27,428 bases of DNA from RYN-124 sp033851845 (lineage in GTDB: Bacteria > Actinomycetota > Actinomycetes > Mycobacteriales > SCTD01). A model generated the notes under the pieces. That model made no database searches and had not been told where the DNA came from. It saw nothing but the letters and a program-made list of their open reading frames with translations. The stretch is from contig JAWWOH010000039.1 in assembly GCA_033851845.1 (NCBI GenBank), forward strand, positions 1 through 27,428, written 5' to 3'. Below are positions 19,607 through 27,428 of the stretch, in pieces. Position numbers and translations under genes: made by a program. Position 1 is the first letter of the stretch; each line of letters opens with the position of its first letter.

Positions 19607-21718
19607 GTGACGAAGAGCAGCAAGCTGGACTGGAGCGACCTCGACCGGCAGGCCGTCGACGCGGTGCGGGCGCTGGCGATGGATGCGGTCGAGGCGGCCG
19701 GCTCCGGGCACCCCGGCACCGCCATGAGCCTGGCGCCGGCGGCGTACCTGCTCTTCCAGCGACTGCTCCGGCACGACCCGACCGACCCGACGTGGGTGGG
19801 CCGCGACCGGTTCGTCCTGTCCTGCGGGCACTCCTCGCTGACCCTCTACCTCCAGCTCTACCTGTCGGGCTACGGCCTCACCCTCGAGGACCTCGCGCAC
19901 CTGCGGCAGTGGGGCTCGCTGACCCCGGGGCACCCCGAGCACGGCCACACCGCCGGGGTCGAGACCACGACCGGCCCGCTCGGCCAGGGCGTGGGCAACG
20001 CCGTCGGCATGGCGATGGCGGCCCGTCGCGAGCGGGGTCTGCTCGATCCGGACAGCAGTGACAGCCCGTTCGACCACACCATCTGGTGCTTCGCGTCCGA
20101 CGGCGACCTCGAAGAGGGCGTCTCGTCCGAGGCGAGCAGCCTCGCGGGCACGCAGCGCCTGGGCAACCTGGTCCTGCTCTGGGACGACAACCACATCTCC
20201 ATCGAGGACGACACCCGGATCGCGTTCTCCGAGGACACCGTCGCCCGGTACGAGGCCTACGGCTGGCACGTGCAGCGGGTGGACTGGCTCGCTGACGACG
20301 GCAAGTACGACGAGAACGTGCAGGCGCTGTACGACGCCTTCCTCAGCGCCCGGGACACGACCGACCGGCCGTCCTTCATCGCCCTGCGGACCATCATCGG
20401 CTGGCCGGCGCCGAACAAGCAGAACAGCGGCAAGGCGCACGGCTCCGCGCTCGGCGCCGACGAGGTTGCGGCGACGAAGAAGGTGCTCGGGCTCGACCCC
20501 ACCGCGACCTTCCAGATGCCTGACGACGTGCTCGCCCACGCCCGTCAGGTCATCGACCGCGGCCGTGCGCTGCATGCCGAGTGGCAGACGGCGTACGACG
20601 CCTGGGCCGGTGCCAACCCCGACGGCGTGGCCGTCCTCGACCGCCTGAGCACGCGGCGGCTCCCCGCGGGCTGGACCGACGCGCTGCCGACCTTCGACGC
20701 CGACGAGAAGGGGATGGCGACCCGCAAGGCGTCCGGCACGGTGCTGTCGAAGATCGCGCCACTGCTGCCAGAGCTGTGGGGTGGGTCCGCCGACCTCGCC
20801 GAGAGCAACAACACGACACCCGAGGGCGAGCCGTCCTTCCTGCCGGAGGACGCGCAGACCAAGGAGTGGTCCGGCGGACCGTACGGCCGCGTCCTGCACT
20901 TCGGCGTCCGCGAGCACGCGATGGGCTCGGTGATGAACGGCATCGCCCTGCACGGCGGGACGCGGGTGTACGGCGGCACGTTCCTCGTGTTCAGCGACTA
21001 CATGCGCGGCGCCGTCCGGCTCGCCGCCATCATGAAGCTGCCCGTCACCTACGTCTGGACGCACGACTCCATCGGCCTCGGTGAGGACGGGCCGACGCAC
21101 CAGCCGATCGAGCACCTCGCGGCGCTGCGCGCGATCCCCGGGCTCGCCGTCGTACGCCCCGCCGATGCCAACGAGACCGCCGTCGCGTGGCGCACGATCC
21201 TCGAGCGCGCGGACGGTCCGGCCGGTCTGTGCCTGACCCGGCAGAACGTCCCGACGTTCGACCGGTCCGTCTGCGGCAGCGCCGAGGGCGTCGCCAAGGG
21301 CGGCTACGTCCTCGCCGATGCGAGCACTGGCCGGCCCGAGATCATCCTGATGGGAAGCGGCTCCGAGGTGCAGATCGCGATGGCCGCCCGCGAACGGCTC
21401 GAGGCCGACGGGCACCCGACCCGCGTCGTGTCGATGCCGTGCGTCGAGTGGTTCCGCGAGCAGGACACGGCGTACAAGAACACCGTCCTCCCGCCGGACG
21501 TGCAGGCGCGCGTCTCCGTCGAGGCGGCCGTGTCGCAGGGCTGGCACGAGTGGGTCGGTGCGTACGGCGAATGCGTGTCGCTGGAGCACTTCGGGGCATC
21601 TGCTCCCTACACCGTCCTGTACGAGCAGTTCGGCCTCACCGGCGAGCGCGTCGTCGCTGCCGCGCAGGCCTCCCTGTCCAAGCTGGGCAAGACATCCGGC
21701 AGCACGACCGGCAACTAG
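19607..21718 (+). CDS. tkt: Transketolase
   Basis: Thiamine-diphosphate enzyme of 703 aa exchanging two-carbon units between pentose phosphates and glycolytic sugars. The N-terminal A-G-S-G-H-P-G motif is at 31-37. The diphosphate/metal site is S-D-G-D-L-E-E-G-V near 164-172, with D-D-N at 193-195. The pyrimidine domain begins around 360, with G-V-R-E-H-A-M-G holding the catalytic Glu and T-H-D-S-I-G-L-G-E-D-G-P-T-H-Q-P typical of transketolases. The GTG at 19607 is chosen because an AGGAAGAGG stretch lies about 9 nt upstream and the family N-terminus begins there; the frame is open further left but unlike the family. It is the first gene of the pentose phosphate operon, divergent from ctaB. 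Confidence 0.96.
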   Translation: MTKSSKLDWSDLDRQAVDAVRALAMDAVEAAGSGHPGTAMSLAPAAYLLFQRLLRHDPTDPTWVGRDRFVLSCGHSSLTLYLQLYLSGYGLTLEDLAHLRQWGSLTPGHPEHGHTAGVETTTGPLGQGVGNAVGMAMAARRERGLLDPDSSDSPFDHTIWCFASDGDLEEGVSSEASSLAGTQRLGNLVLLWDDNHISIEDDTRIAFSEDTVARYEAYGWHVQRVDWLADDGKYDENVQALYDAFLSARDTTDRPSFIALRTIIGWPAPNKQNSGKAHGSALGADEVAATKKVLGLDPTATFQMPDDVLAHARQVIDRGRALHAEWQTAYDAWAGANPDGVAVLDRLSTRRLPAGWTDALPTFDADEKGMATRKASGTVLSKIAPLLPELWGGSADLAESNNTTPEGEPSFLPEDAQTKEWSGGPYGRVLHFGVREHAMGSVMNGIALHGGTRVYGGTFLVFSDYMRGAVRLAAIMKLPVTYVWTHDSIGLGEDGPTHQPIEHLAALRAIPGLAVVRPADANETAVAWRTILERADGPAGLCLTRQNVPTFDRSVCGSAEGVAKGGYVLADASTGRPEIILMGSGSEVQIAMAARERLEADGHPTRVVSMPCVEWFREQDTAYKNTVLPPDVQARVSVEAAVSQGWHEWVGAYGECVSLEHFGASAPYTVLYEQFGLTGERVVAAAQASLSKLGKTSGSTTGN

Positions 21719-21730
21719 AAGGAGCTCCCC

Positions 21731-22837
21731 ATGGCCGACCCGCTCGCCGAACTCTCGGCAGCCGGCGTCTCTATCTGGCTCGATGACCTGTCGCGGGAGC
21801 GGCTGCGCACCGGCAACCTCGCGCAGCTCGTGCGCGACAAGCACGTCGTCGGTGTGACGACCAACCCGTCGATCTTCCAGAAGGCGATGTCCGAAGGCGA
21901 CGCCTACGACGAGCAGCTGCGCGACCTCGCCGTACGCGGCGTCGAAATCGACGAGGCGGTGCGCAACCTCCAGGCGTACGACGTGCGCTGGGGGTGCGAC
22001 GTGCTGCGCCCGGTCTACGACCGCACCAACGGCGTCGACGGGCGGGTCTCCTACGAGGTCGATCCGCGCATCGCGCACGACACGGAGAAGACGGTCGCCG
22101 AGGCGAAGGCGCTGTGGTGGCTGGTGGACCGGCCCAACATGTACATCAAGATCCCGGCGACGAAGGCGGGGCTGCCCGCGATCACGCAGACGCTCGCCGC
22201 CGGCGTCAGCGTCAACGTCACGCTGATCTTCTCGCTCGAGCGGTACGACCGCGTGATGGAGGCCTTCCTCGACGGCATGGAGCAGGCCAAGGCCAACGGT
22301 CATGACCTGACCTGCATGGGCTCGGTGGCGTCGTTCTTCGTCAGCCGCGTCGACACCGAGGTCGACAAGCGCCTCGAGAAGTCCGGCGGGCCGAAGGAGC
22401 TGCGCGGCAAGGCGGCCATCGCCAACGCGCAGCTCGCCTACCAGCACTACGAGAAGGTCTTCGCCTCGGACCGGTGGAAGGCGCTGGAGAAGGCCGGCGC
22501 GACGCCGCAGCGACCGCTGTGGGCGTCGACAGGTGTGAAGGACCCGGCGTACGACGACACGCAGTACGTCGTCGAGCTCGTCGCGCCGGGCACGGTCAAC
22601 ACGATGCCCGAGCCGACGCTCAACGCGGTCGCAGAGCACGGTGTCATCCGCGGCGACAGCGTCACTGGCTCGTACGCCGACGCGCAGAAGGTGCTCGACG
22701 ACCTGAAGGCCGCCGGCATCGACTACGACGACGTTGTCGAGCAGCTCGAGGTCGAGGGCGTGCAGAAGTTCGAAGATGCCTGGACCGAGCTGATGGAGAC
22801 CGCCAGCGCCAACCTGAAGAAGGCGGCCGGCGCGTGA
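21731..22837 (+). CDS. tal: Transaldolase
   Basis: Moves a dihydroxyacetone unit from sedoheptulose 7-phosphate to glyceraldehyde 3-phosphate in the non-oxidative pentose phosphate branch. It has 368 aa, the length of the actinobacterial type. T-T-N-P-S-I-F is at 43-49 and the Schiff-base Lys140 sits in Y-I-K-I-P-A-T. A clear ribosome site (GAAGGAG) precedes the ATG, 12 bp after the tkt stop; this is the only non-overlapping junction in the operon. Its TGA overlaps the pgi GTG. Confidence 0.96.
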   Translation: MADPLAELSAAGVSIWLDDLSRERLRTGNLAQLVRDKHVVGVTTNPSIFQKAMSEGDAYDEQLRDLAVRGVEIDEAVRNLQAYDVRWGCDVLRPVYDRTNGVDGRVSYEVDPRIAHDTEKTVAEAKALWWLVDRPNMYIKIPATKAGLPAITQTLAAGVSVNVTLIFSLERYDRVMEAFLDGMEQAKANGHDLTCMGSVASFFVSRVDTEVDKRLEKSGGPKELRGKAAIANAQLAYQHYEKVFASDRWKALEKAGATPQRPLWASTGVKDPAYDDTQYVVELVAPGTVNTMPEPTLNAVAEHGVIRGDSVTGSYADAQKVLDDLKAAGIDYDDVVEQLEVEGVQKFEDAWTELMETASANLKKAAGA

Positions 22838-24435
22838 CCCAGCCGGTCTCTGCGGGCGGCGTCACCGTCGAGGTCGCCGGTCCGTCGCTGCAGGCATCGC
22901 AGGCCACCGTGCTCGCGGCCGCTGCCGAGGACGGCCTGGCCGCGGCGCTGACGCAGAAGGACACGACCCTGTGGGGTCCGGAGGCGGCACCCGAAGCGGG
23001 CATCCGACTCGGCTGGCTCGACGCCGTGCGGGTCGGCCGCCAGCTGCTCCCTGACCTGCAGCGGCTGCGCACCGAGCTGACGGCCGAGGGCGTGACGCGG
23101 GTCGTGCTCGCCGGCATGGGCGGGTCGTCGCTCGCCCCGGAAGTCATCTGCGCGACGGCGGGCAAGCCGCTGGTGGTCCTCGACACGACCGACCCTGGAC
23201 AGGTGCGGGCGGCGCTGGCCAAGGACCTCGACAAGACCGTCGTCGTCGTGAGCTCGAAGTCGGGTGGCACGGTCGAGAGCGACAGCCACCGGCGCGCGGC
23301 GCGGGCCGCCTTTGAAGCTGCCGGCATCGACCCCAGCGAGCGGATCGTCGTCGTCACCGACCCCGGGTCGCCGCTGGAGCAGACCGCGAAGAACGAGGGC
23401 AGCCGCGAGGTGTTCCTCGCCGACCCGGACGTCGGCGGCCGCTACTCCGCGCTGACCGCGTTCGGCCTCGTGCCAGCCGCGCTGGCGGGGGTCGACGTGA
23501 CTGCTCTGCTTGACGAGGCAGCCGCGTTGGAGCCGACGCTCGCAGACGTCGAGGGCAATCCCGCTCTCGCCCTGGGAGCAGTGCTGGGCGGGGCCGCGGC
23601 CGGCGGCCGCGACAAGCTCGTCATCGCCGACGCCGGGTCGGGCATCTCCGGCCTCGGCGACTGGGCCGAGCAGCTCGTCGCGGAGTCGACCGGCAAGCAC
23701 GGCAAGGGCATCCTGCCCGTCGTCGTGGAGTCCGTGGACGCGCCGGGCACGACACCCGCCTCCGACGTGCACCTCATCGTCATCGGCAGTGAGCCGCCGG
23801 CGGACGGCACGGCTGTCTCGGGTCCGCTAGGCGGTCAGTTCCTCGCCTGGGAGTACGCGACCGCGGTCGCCGGCCGGGTCCTGCAGATCAACCCGTTCGA
23901 CCAGCCGAACGTGCAGGAATCCAAGGACAACACCAAGGCCATCCTCGAGGGCGACCGCACCGCCGACAGCACGCCGGTGTTCACCGAGGGGCCGGTCGAG
24001 GTCTACGGGGACACCGGCGCCTCCGACCTTGCCGGCGCACTGGCGGAGCTGCTCGCCGGCGTACCGGAAAGGGGTTATCTGGCCGTCATGGCCTACCTCG
24101 ACCGGCAGGTGAACGCGCGGGCGCACGAGCTGCGGGCGCTCCTGGCCGCGCGAATCGCGCACCCCGTCACGTTCGGCTGGGCGCCGCGGTTCCTGCACTC
24201 GACCGGCCAGTTCCACAAGGGCGGCCCGCAGGTCGGGTCGTTCCTGCAGATCACCGGCGCGGTGACCGACGACCTCGACGTACCCGGTCGGGACTACACG
24301 TTCGGCGAGCTGCAGGCGGCGCAGGCGATGGGCGACCTGCGCGCCCTGTCCTCCCGCGGCCGGCCCGTGCTGCGGCTGCACCTCACCGACCGGCGCGCCG
24401 GTCTCGACGCACTCCTCGCCGCCGCGCGCGGATGA
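22834..24435 (+). CDS. pgi: Glucose-6-phosphate isomerase
   Basis: Interconverts glucose 6-phosphate and fructose 6-phosphate, linking the pentose phosphate branch back to glycolysis. It has 533 aa with a double SIS fold: G-M-G-G-S-S-L-A-P-E-V at 94-104 and the phosphate-binding S-S-K-S-G-G-T-V-E at 140-148, followed by D-V-G-G-R-Y-S-A-L-T. This is the shorter, divergent actinobacterial form rather than the E. coli type. The GTG at 22834 overlaps the tal stop (GTGA), and a longer in-frame opening upstream lies inside tal. Its position between tal and zwf lets F6P made by Tkt/Tal be returned to zwf as G6P, so the operon could run cyclically for NADPH. It could be a bifunctional phosphoglucose/phosphomannose isomerase; I see nothing that decides. 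Confidence 0.94.
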   Translation: MTQPVSAGGVTVEVAGPSLQASQATVLAAAAEDGLAAALTQKDTTLWGPEAAPEAGIRLGWLDAVRVGRQLLPDLQRLRTELTAEGVTRVVLAGMGGSSLAPEVICATAGKPLVVLDTTDPGQVRAALAKDLDKTVVVVSSKSGGTVESDSHRRAARAAFEAAGIDPSERIVVVTDPGSPLEQTAKNEGSREVFLADPDVGGRYSALTAFGLVPAALAGVDVTALLDEAAALEPTLADVEGNPALALGAVLGGAAAGGRDKLVIADAGSGISGLGDWAEQLVAESTGKHGKGILPVVVESVDAPGTTPASDVHLIVIGSEPPADGTAVSGPLGGQFLAWEYATAVAGRVLQINPFDQPNVQESKDNTKAILEGDRTADSTPVFTEGPVEVYGDTGASDLAGALAELLAGVPERGYLAVMAYLDRQVNARAHELRALLAARIAHPVTFGWAPRFLHSTGQFHKGGPQVGSFLQITGAVTDDLDVPGRDYTFGELQAAQAMGDLRALSSRGRPVLRLHLTDRRAGLDALLAAARG

Positions 24436-25973
24436 GCATCAGCCGCAACCCGCTGCGCGACCCGCGCGACCGGCGCCTTCCGCGCGTCCCGGACCCCTGC
24501 GTCCTCGTCGTCTTCGGGGTGACCGGCGACCTGGCCCGCAAGAAGCTCATCCCCGCGGTCTACGACCTCGCCAACCGAGGTCTACTGCCACCCGGCTTCG
24601 TGCTCCTCGGGTTCGCCCGCCGCGACTGGGGCGACGGGGACTTCGAGACGGTTGCGAAGGAAGCGGCCCGCAAGGGTGCGCGGACGGAGTTCCGCGACGA
24701 CGTGTGGCAGCGATTGAGTGACGCCATCAAGTTCCTCCCCGGCTCGTTCGACGACAACGAGGCGTTCGACAAGCTCGCCTCGACCCTGACCGAGCTCGAC
24801 GCGTCGCACGGCACCCAGGGCAACGCCGCCTTCTACCTGTCGATCCCGCCGGCGGCCTTCCCGATCGTGCTCCAGCAGATGGAGCGCACCGGGATGGCGG
24901 ACAACTCGAAGTCCGGTGGCTGGCGCCGGGTGGTGGTCGAGAAGCCGTTCGGTCATGACCTCCCGTCGTCGCAGGAGCTCAACAAGCTCGTCGACACCGT
25001 CTTCACGGCGCAGGACGTCTTCCGGATCGACCACTACCTCGGCAAGGAGACGGTCCAGAACCTGCTCGCGCTGCGCTTCGCCAACACCCTGTTCGAGCCG
25101 ATCTGGAACGCGCACCACATCGACTCCGTGCAGATCACGATGGCGGAGGACGTCGGCATCGAGAGCCGGGCCGGCTTCTACGAGGAGACCGGCGCCGCTC
25201 GCGACGTCCTGCAGAACCACCTGCTGCAGCTCATGGCGCTGACCGCTATGGAGGAGCCATCCGCGTTCGACGCCGAGTCGCTGCGCACCGAGAAGCGCAA
25301 GGTGCTCGCCGCCATCAGGCCGCCGACCGACCTGGCGGCGTACACCGTCCGTGGGCAGTACGACCAGGGCTGGCTCGCCGGTCAGCGCGTGCAGGCGTAC
25401 CGCGCCGAGAAGGACGTCGCTGCTGAGTCGAAGACCGAGACGTACGCCGCAGTCCGGCTGCAGGTCGAGACCCGGCGGTGGGCCGGCGTGCCGTTCTACC
25501 TGCGCACGGGCAAGCGACTGCCACGACGCGTCACGGAGATCGCCGTCGTCTTCCGCAAGGCACCGCACCTGCCGTTCAGCAAGACCGACACCGAGGAGCT
25601 CGGTGCCAACCAGCTCGTCGTTCGGGTCCAGCCCGACGAGGGCATGACGCTGCGCTTCGGGTCGAAGGTGCCGGGCTCCCAGATGGAGGTTCGCGACGTC
25701 GCCATGGACTTCCTGTACGGCGAGGCCTTCACCGAGTCCTCCCCCGAGGCCTACGAGCGACTGCTGCTCGATGTGCTGCTCGGCGACGCGTCGCTGTTCC
25801 CGCACAACCAGGAGGTCGAGGACTCCTGGCGGGTCATCGACCCCATCGAGGCGCACTGGGCCGAGCAGAACGAGAAGAACGGCGCACCGGAGCTGTACCG
25901 CGCCGGCGAGTGGGGACCGGCCGCCTCGGACGCGATGCTGGCCCGCGACGGACGCTCCTGGAGACGCCCATGA
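24432..25973 (+). CDS. zwf: Glucose-6-phosphate 1-dehydrogenase
   Basis: First enzyme of the oxidative pentose phosphate pathway, making 6-phosphogluconolactone and NAD(P)H. It has 513 aa. The nucleotide motif G-V-T-G-D-L-A is at 29-35, E-K-P-F-G at 170-174, and the active-site R-I-D-H-Y-L-G-K-E at 198-206. The ATG overlaps the pgi stop (ATGA), and its own stop overlaps opcA. In actinobacteria full activity or redox control depends on OpcA, encoded next. Confidence 0.97.
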   Translation: MSISRNPLRDPRDRRLPRVPDPCVLVVFGVTGDLARKKLIPAVYDLANRGLLPPGFVLLGFARRDWGDGDFETVAKEAARKGARTEFRDDVWQRLSDAIKFLPGSFDDNEAFDKLASTLTELDASHGTQGNAAFYLSIPPAAFPIVLQQMERTGMADNSKSGGWRRVVVEKPFGHDLPSSQELNKLVDTVFTAQDVFRIDHYLGKETVQNLLALRFANTLFEPIWNAHHIDSVQITMAEDVGIESRAGFYEETGAARDVLQNHLLQLMALTAMEEPSAFDAESLRTEKRKVLAAIRPPTDLAAYTVRGQYDQGWLAGQRVQAYRAEKDVAAESKTETYAAVRLQVETRRWAGVPFYLRTGKRLPRRVTEIAVVFRKAPHLPFSKTDTEELGANQLVVRVQPDEGMTLRFGSKVPGSQMEVRDVAMDFLYGEAFTESSPEAYERLLLDVLLGDASLFPHNQEVEDSWRVIDPIEAHWAEQNEKNGAPELYRAGEWGPAASDAMLARDGRSWRRP

Positions 25974-26962
25974 CCACCTTGTGGGACACCACCGGCACGG
26001 CCGTCGTCAAGGCGCTCGCTGCTGAGCGCCGGCAGGCCGGGTCGGTCTCGTCCGGGCTCGCGCTGACGCTGGTCGTCGTCACCGACGAGGCGCACGTCGC
26101 CGACGCTGAGGCCGCCGCGACACACGCGGCAGCGCAGCACCCGTGCCGCCTGCTCGTCGTCGTACGCCGTCGACCGGACGCCCCGGAGTCGCGGTTGGAC
26201 GCCGAGGTGCTCATCGGCGGCCGACTCGGGCCAGGTGAGGCCGTCGTCATGCGGATGTACGGCCGGCTCGCGCTGCACGCCGAGTCGGTCGTCCTGCCGC
26301 TGCTCGCCCCCGACGCCCCGGTCGTCACCTGGTGGTACAGCGAGCCGCCGTACAAGATCGCGCATGACCCGCTCGGCGTGCTTGCCGACCGCCGCGTCAC
26401 CGACTGCGCCCTCGCCCCGAACGAGATGGAAGCGCTGCAGAAGCGCGCCGACGACTACGCGCCCGGCGACACGGATCTGGGCTGGACCCGCACCACGCTC
26501 TGGCGCGCGCTATGCGCCTCGGCGCTCGACTCCGTCGACGGCGCGGTGGAGAAGGCGCGGGTCAGCGGCGCCGCCGGGCACGTCACCCGGGCACTCCTCG
26601 CGGGCTGGCTCGCGTCGAGGCTCGGCATCGAGGTCGAGCAGGTCGACGCCGAGGGCACGGGGCTGAGCGAGGTCGAGCTGACCGCCGGTGCCACGACGGT
26701 GACGATCAGCCGCGGCCGGGGCACCACGGCGATCATGCGACGCACCGACCAGCCCGACCGCACCTTGCCGCTCCCCCGCCGCGACCTCGGTGACCTGCTC
26801 GCCGAGGAGCTGCGCCGGCTCGACCCCGATGAGCCGTACGCCGAGGCGCTGGAGGCCGCGACGGGGACGAGCGGCCTGTCGGACCGGTCGCCGCACCGCA
26901 CCCACGAGTGGCACGACCCCGTCGAGTCCGACAACCCCGATCCCGCGTTGTCCATGTCGTGA
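25970..26962 (+). CDS. opcA: Glucose-6-phosphate dehydrogenase assembly/activator protein OpcA
   Basis: Partner protein that activates G6PDH in cyanobacteria and actinobacteria; 330 aa. The start M-T-T-L-W-D-T-T-G-T-A-V-V-K-A-L and the central V-V-T-W-W-Y-S-E-P-P with the following D-P-L-G-V-L-A-D-R-R-V-T-D are typical. The ATG at 25970 overlaps the zwf stop, with GGAG shortly before. The C-terminal tail (about 295-330) is acidic and less conserved. Its stop overlaps the pgl start by GTGA. Confidence 0.95.
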   Translation: MTTLWDTTGTAVVKALAAERRQAGSVSSGLALTLVVVTDEAHVADAEAAATHAAAQHPCRLLVVVRRRPDAPESRLDAEVLIGGRLGPGEAVVMRMYGRLALHAESVVLPLLAPDAPVVTWWYSEPPYKIAHDPLGVLADRRVTDCALAPNEMEALQKRADDYAPGDTDLGWTRTTLWRALCASALDSVDGAVEKARVSGAAGHVTRALLAGWLASRLGIEVEQVDAEGTGLSEVELTAGATTVTISRGRGTTAIMRRTDQPDRTLPLPRRDLGDLLAEELRRLDPDEPYAEALEAATGTSGLSDRSPHRTHEWHDPVESDNPDPALSMS

Positions 26963-27428
26963 CGGCGAACCGGACGATCGTCGTCTCCAAGGACACCGAC
27001 GTGCTGGCCGCGGCGGTCGCGGCCCGACTGCTGACGCGGCTCGTCGACGCGCAGGCGCTTCGCGGCCGCGCCTCCGTCGTGCTCACCGGCGGCGGGGTCG
27101 GCATCGCGTCCTTGCGCGCCGTCCGCGCCTCGGCTGCGCGGGCCGCCGTCGACTGGCGGCGGGTTGACGTCTGGTGGGGCGACGAGCGGTTCGTGGCCGC
27201 CGATGACGACGAGCGCAACGAGAAGCAGGCCCGCGAGGCGCTGCTCGACAGCCTCGACCTCGACCCCGCGCGCGTGCATCCGATGGGCTCGCTGGGCGGG
27301 CCCGACGGCGATGACGCCGACGCGGCGGCCGCGCGCTACGCCGACGAGCTGGCCGAGGCGGCGGACACGGACGCCGACGTACCCGCGTTCGACGTCCTGC
27401 TGCTCGGCATGGGACCCGAGGGCCACAC
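26959..27428 (+). CDS. pgl: 6-phosphogluconolactonase, cut by the window end
   Basis: Hydrolyses 6-phosphogluconolactone, the zwf product. Only the first 156 codons are inside the window. The visible part has L-T-G-G-G-V-G-I, the W-W-G-D-E-R-F-V motif at about 73-80 and, at the very edge, L-L-L-G-M-G-P-E-G-H, all diagnostic of the DevB/Pgl family. The GTG at 26959 overlaps the opcA stop. It is the sixth gene of the operon. Confidence 0.93.
   Translation, partial: MTANRTIVVSKDTDVLAAAVAARLLTRLVDAQALRGRASVVLTGGGVGIASLRAVRASAARAAVDWRRVDVWWGDERFVAADDDERNEKQAREALLDSLDLDPARVHPMGSLGGPDGDDADAAAARYADELAEAADTDADVPAFDVLLLGMGPEGH

Noticed and set aside
19532..22639. A 1035-codon minus-strand open frame opposite tkt and tal
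   Set aside because: The composition is typical of an antisense shadow; tkt and tal on the plus strand have all family motifs.
24582..25856. A 424-codon minus-strand frame opposite zwf
   Set aside because: No family motif; mirrors zwf codon periodicity.
1..27428. CRISPR arrays, tRNA or rRNA genes
   Set aside because: No regularly spaced repeats and no cloverleaf or rRNA-like segments were recognised on reading. A tRNAscan or Infernal run would be decisive.

Overview
The window is high-GC DNA from an actinobacterium. The evidence is strong GC bias at third codon positions, many GTG starts, an F420-type oxidoreductase, OpcA beside zwf, and the ctaA/ctaB plus tkt-tal-pgi-zwf-opcA-pgl neighbourhood typical of Actinobacteria. 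No rRNA, tRNA or CRISPR was seen. I cannot name the genus from the sequence alone.

Layout. 1-5803: a GNAT acetyltransferase (start uncertain near the window edge) converges on an alcohol dehydrogenase -> GH3 beta-glycosidase pair on the minus strand. A divergent DrrA/DrrB-type ABC exporter faces that pair. The shared intergenic region holds a site matching the KstR consensus TNNAACNNGTTNNA. 5810-8288: an LLM/F420-type oxidoreductase and a membrane metallophosphoesterase diverge from a 52-bp gap. 8292-9999: a tightly overlapped minus-strand operon FNR -> 7Fe ferredoxin -> limonene-epoxide-hydrolase-like protein. 10135-13179: a secreted DUF6351-like alpha/beta hydrolase, then ctaA (heme A synthase). 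13232-14202: two small dimeric alpha/beta-barrel proteins (ABM-like and NIPSNAP).

14203-16103 is the accessory part. It holds an IS110-family element whose recombinase is broken by two 1-nt deletions and a nonsense codon. Its 366-nt 5' non-coding region carries a series of strong hairpins and is a candidate bridge-RNA locus. After it come a 58-codon Cys/His-rich small gene with a strong Shine-Dalgarno, a perfect hairpin and a 16-bp perfect palindrome.

16104-19521: a minus-strand operon ctaB -> ATP-grasp -> FAD-linked aldonolactone-oxidase-like -> TfoX-N domain protein. 19607-27428: the pentose phosphate operon tkt-tal-pgi-zwf-opcA-pgl, with every junction after tal overlapping by 4 nt; pgl is cut by the window end. 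ctaA and ctaB supply heme A for cytochrome c oxidase, while the PPP operon makes NADPH and pentoses.

Across the window, seven lead genes without an SD have a TANNNT-like hexamer ending 6-7 nt before the start codon. Four match fully and three near-match, which suggests leaderless transcription. The most interesting items are the IS110 non-coding region, the KstR-like operator, the leaderless pattern (including a -10 box that contains the upstream gene's stop codon), the small Cys/His gene, and the ctaB-linked operon.
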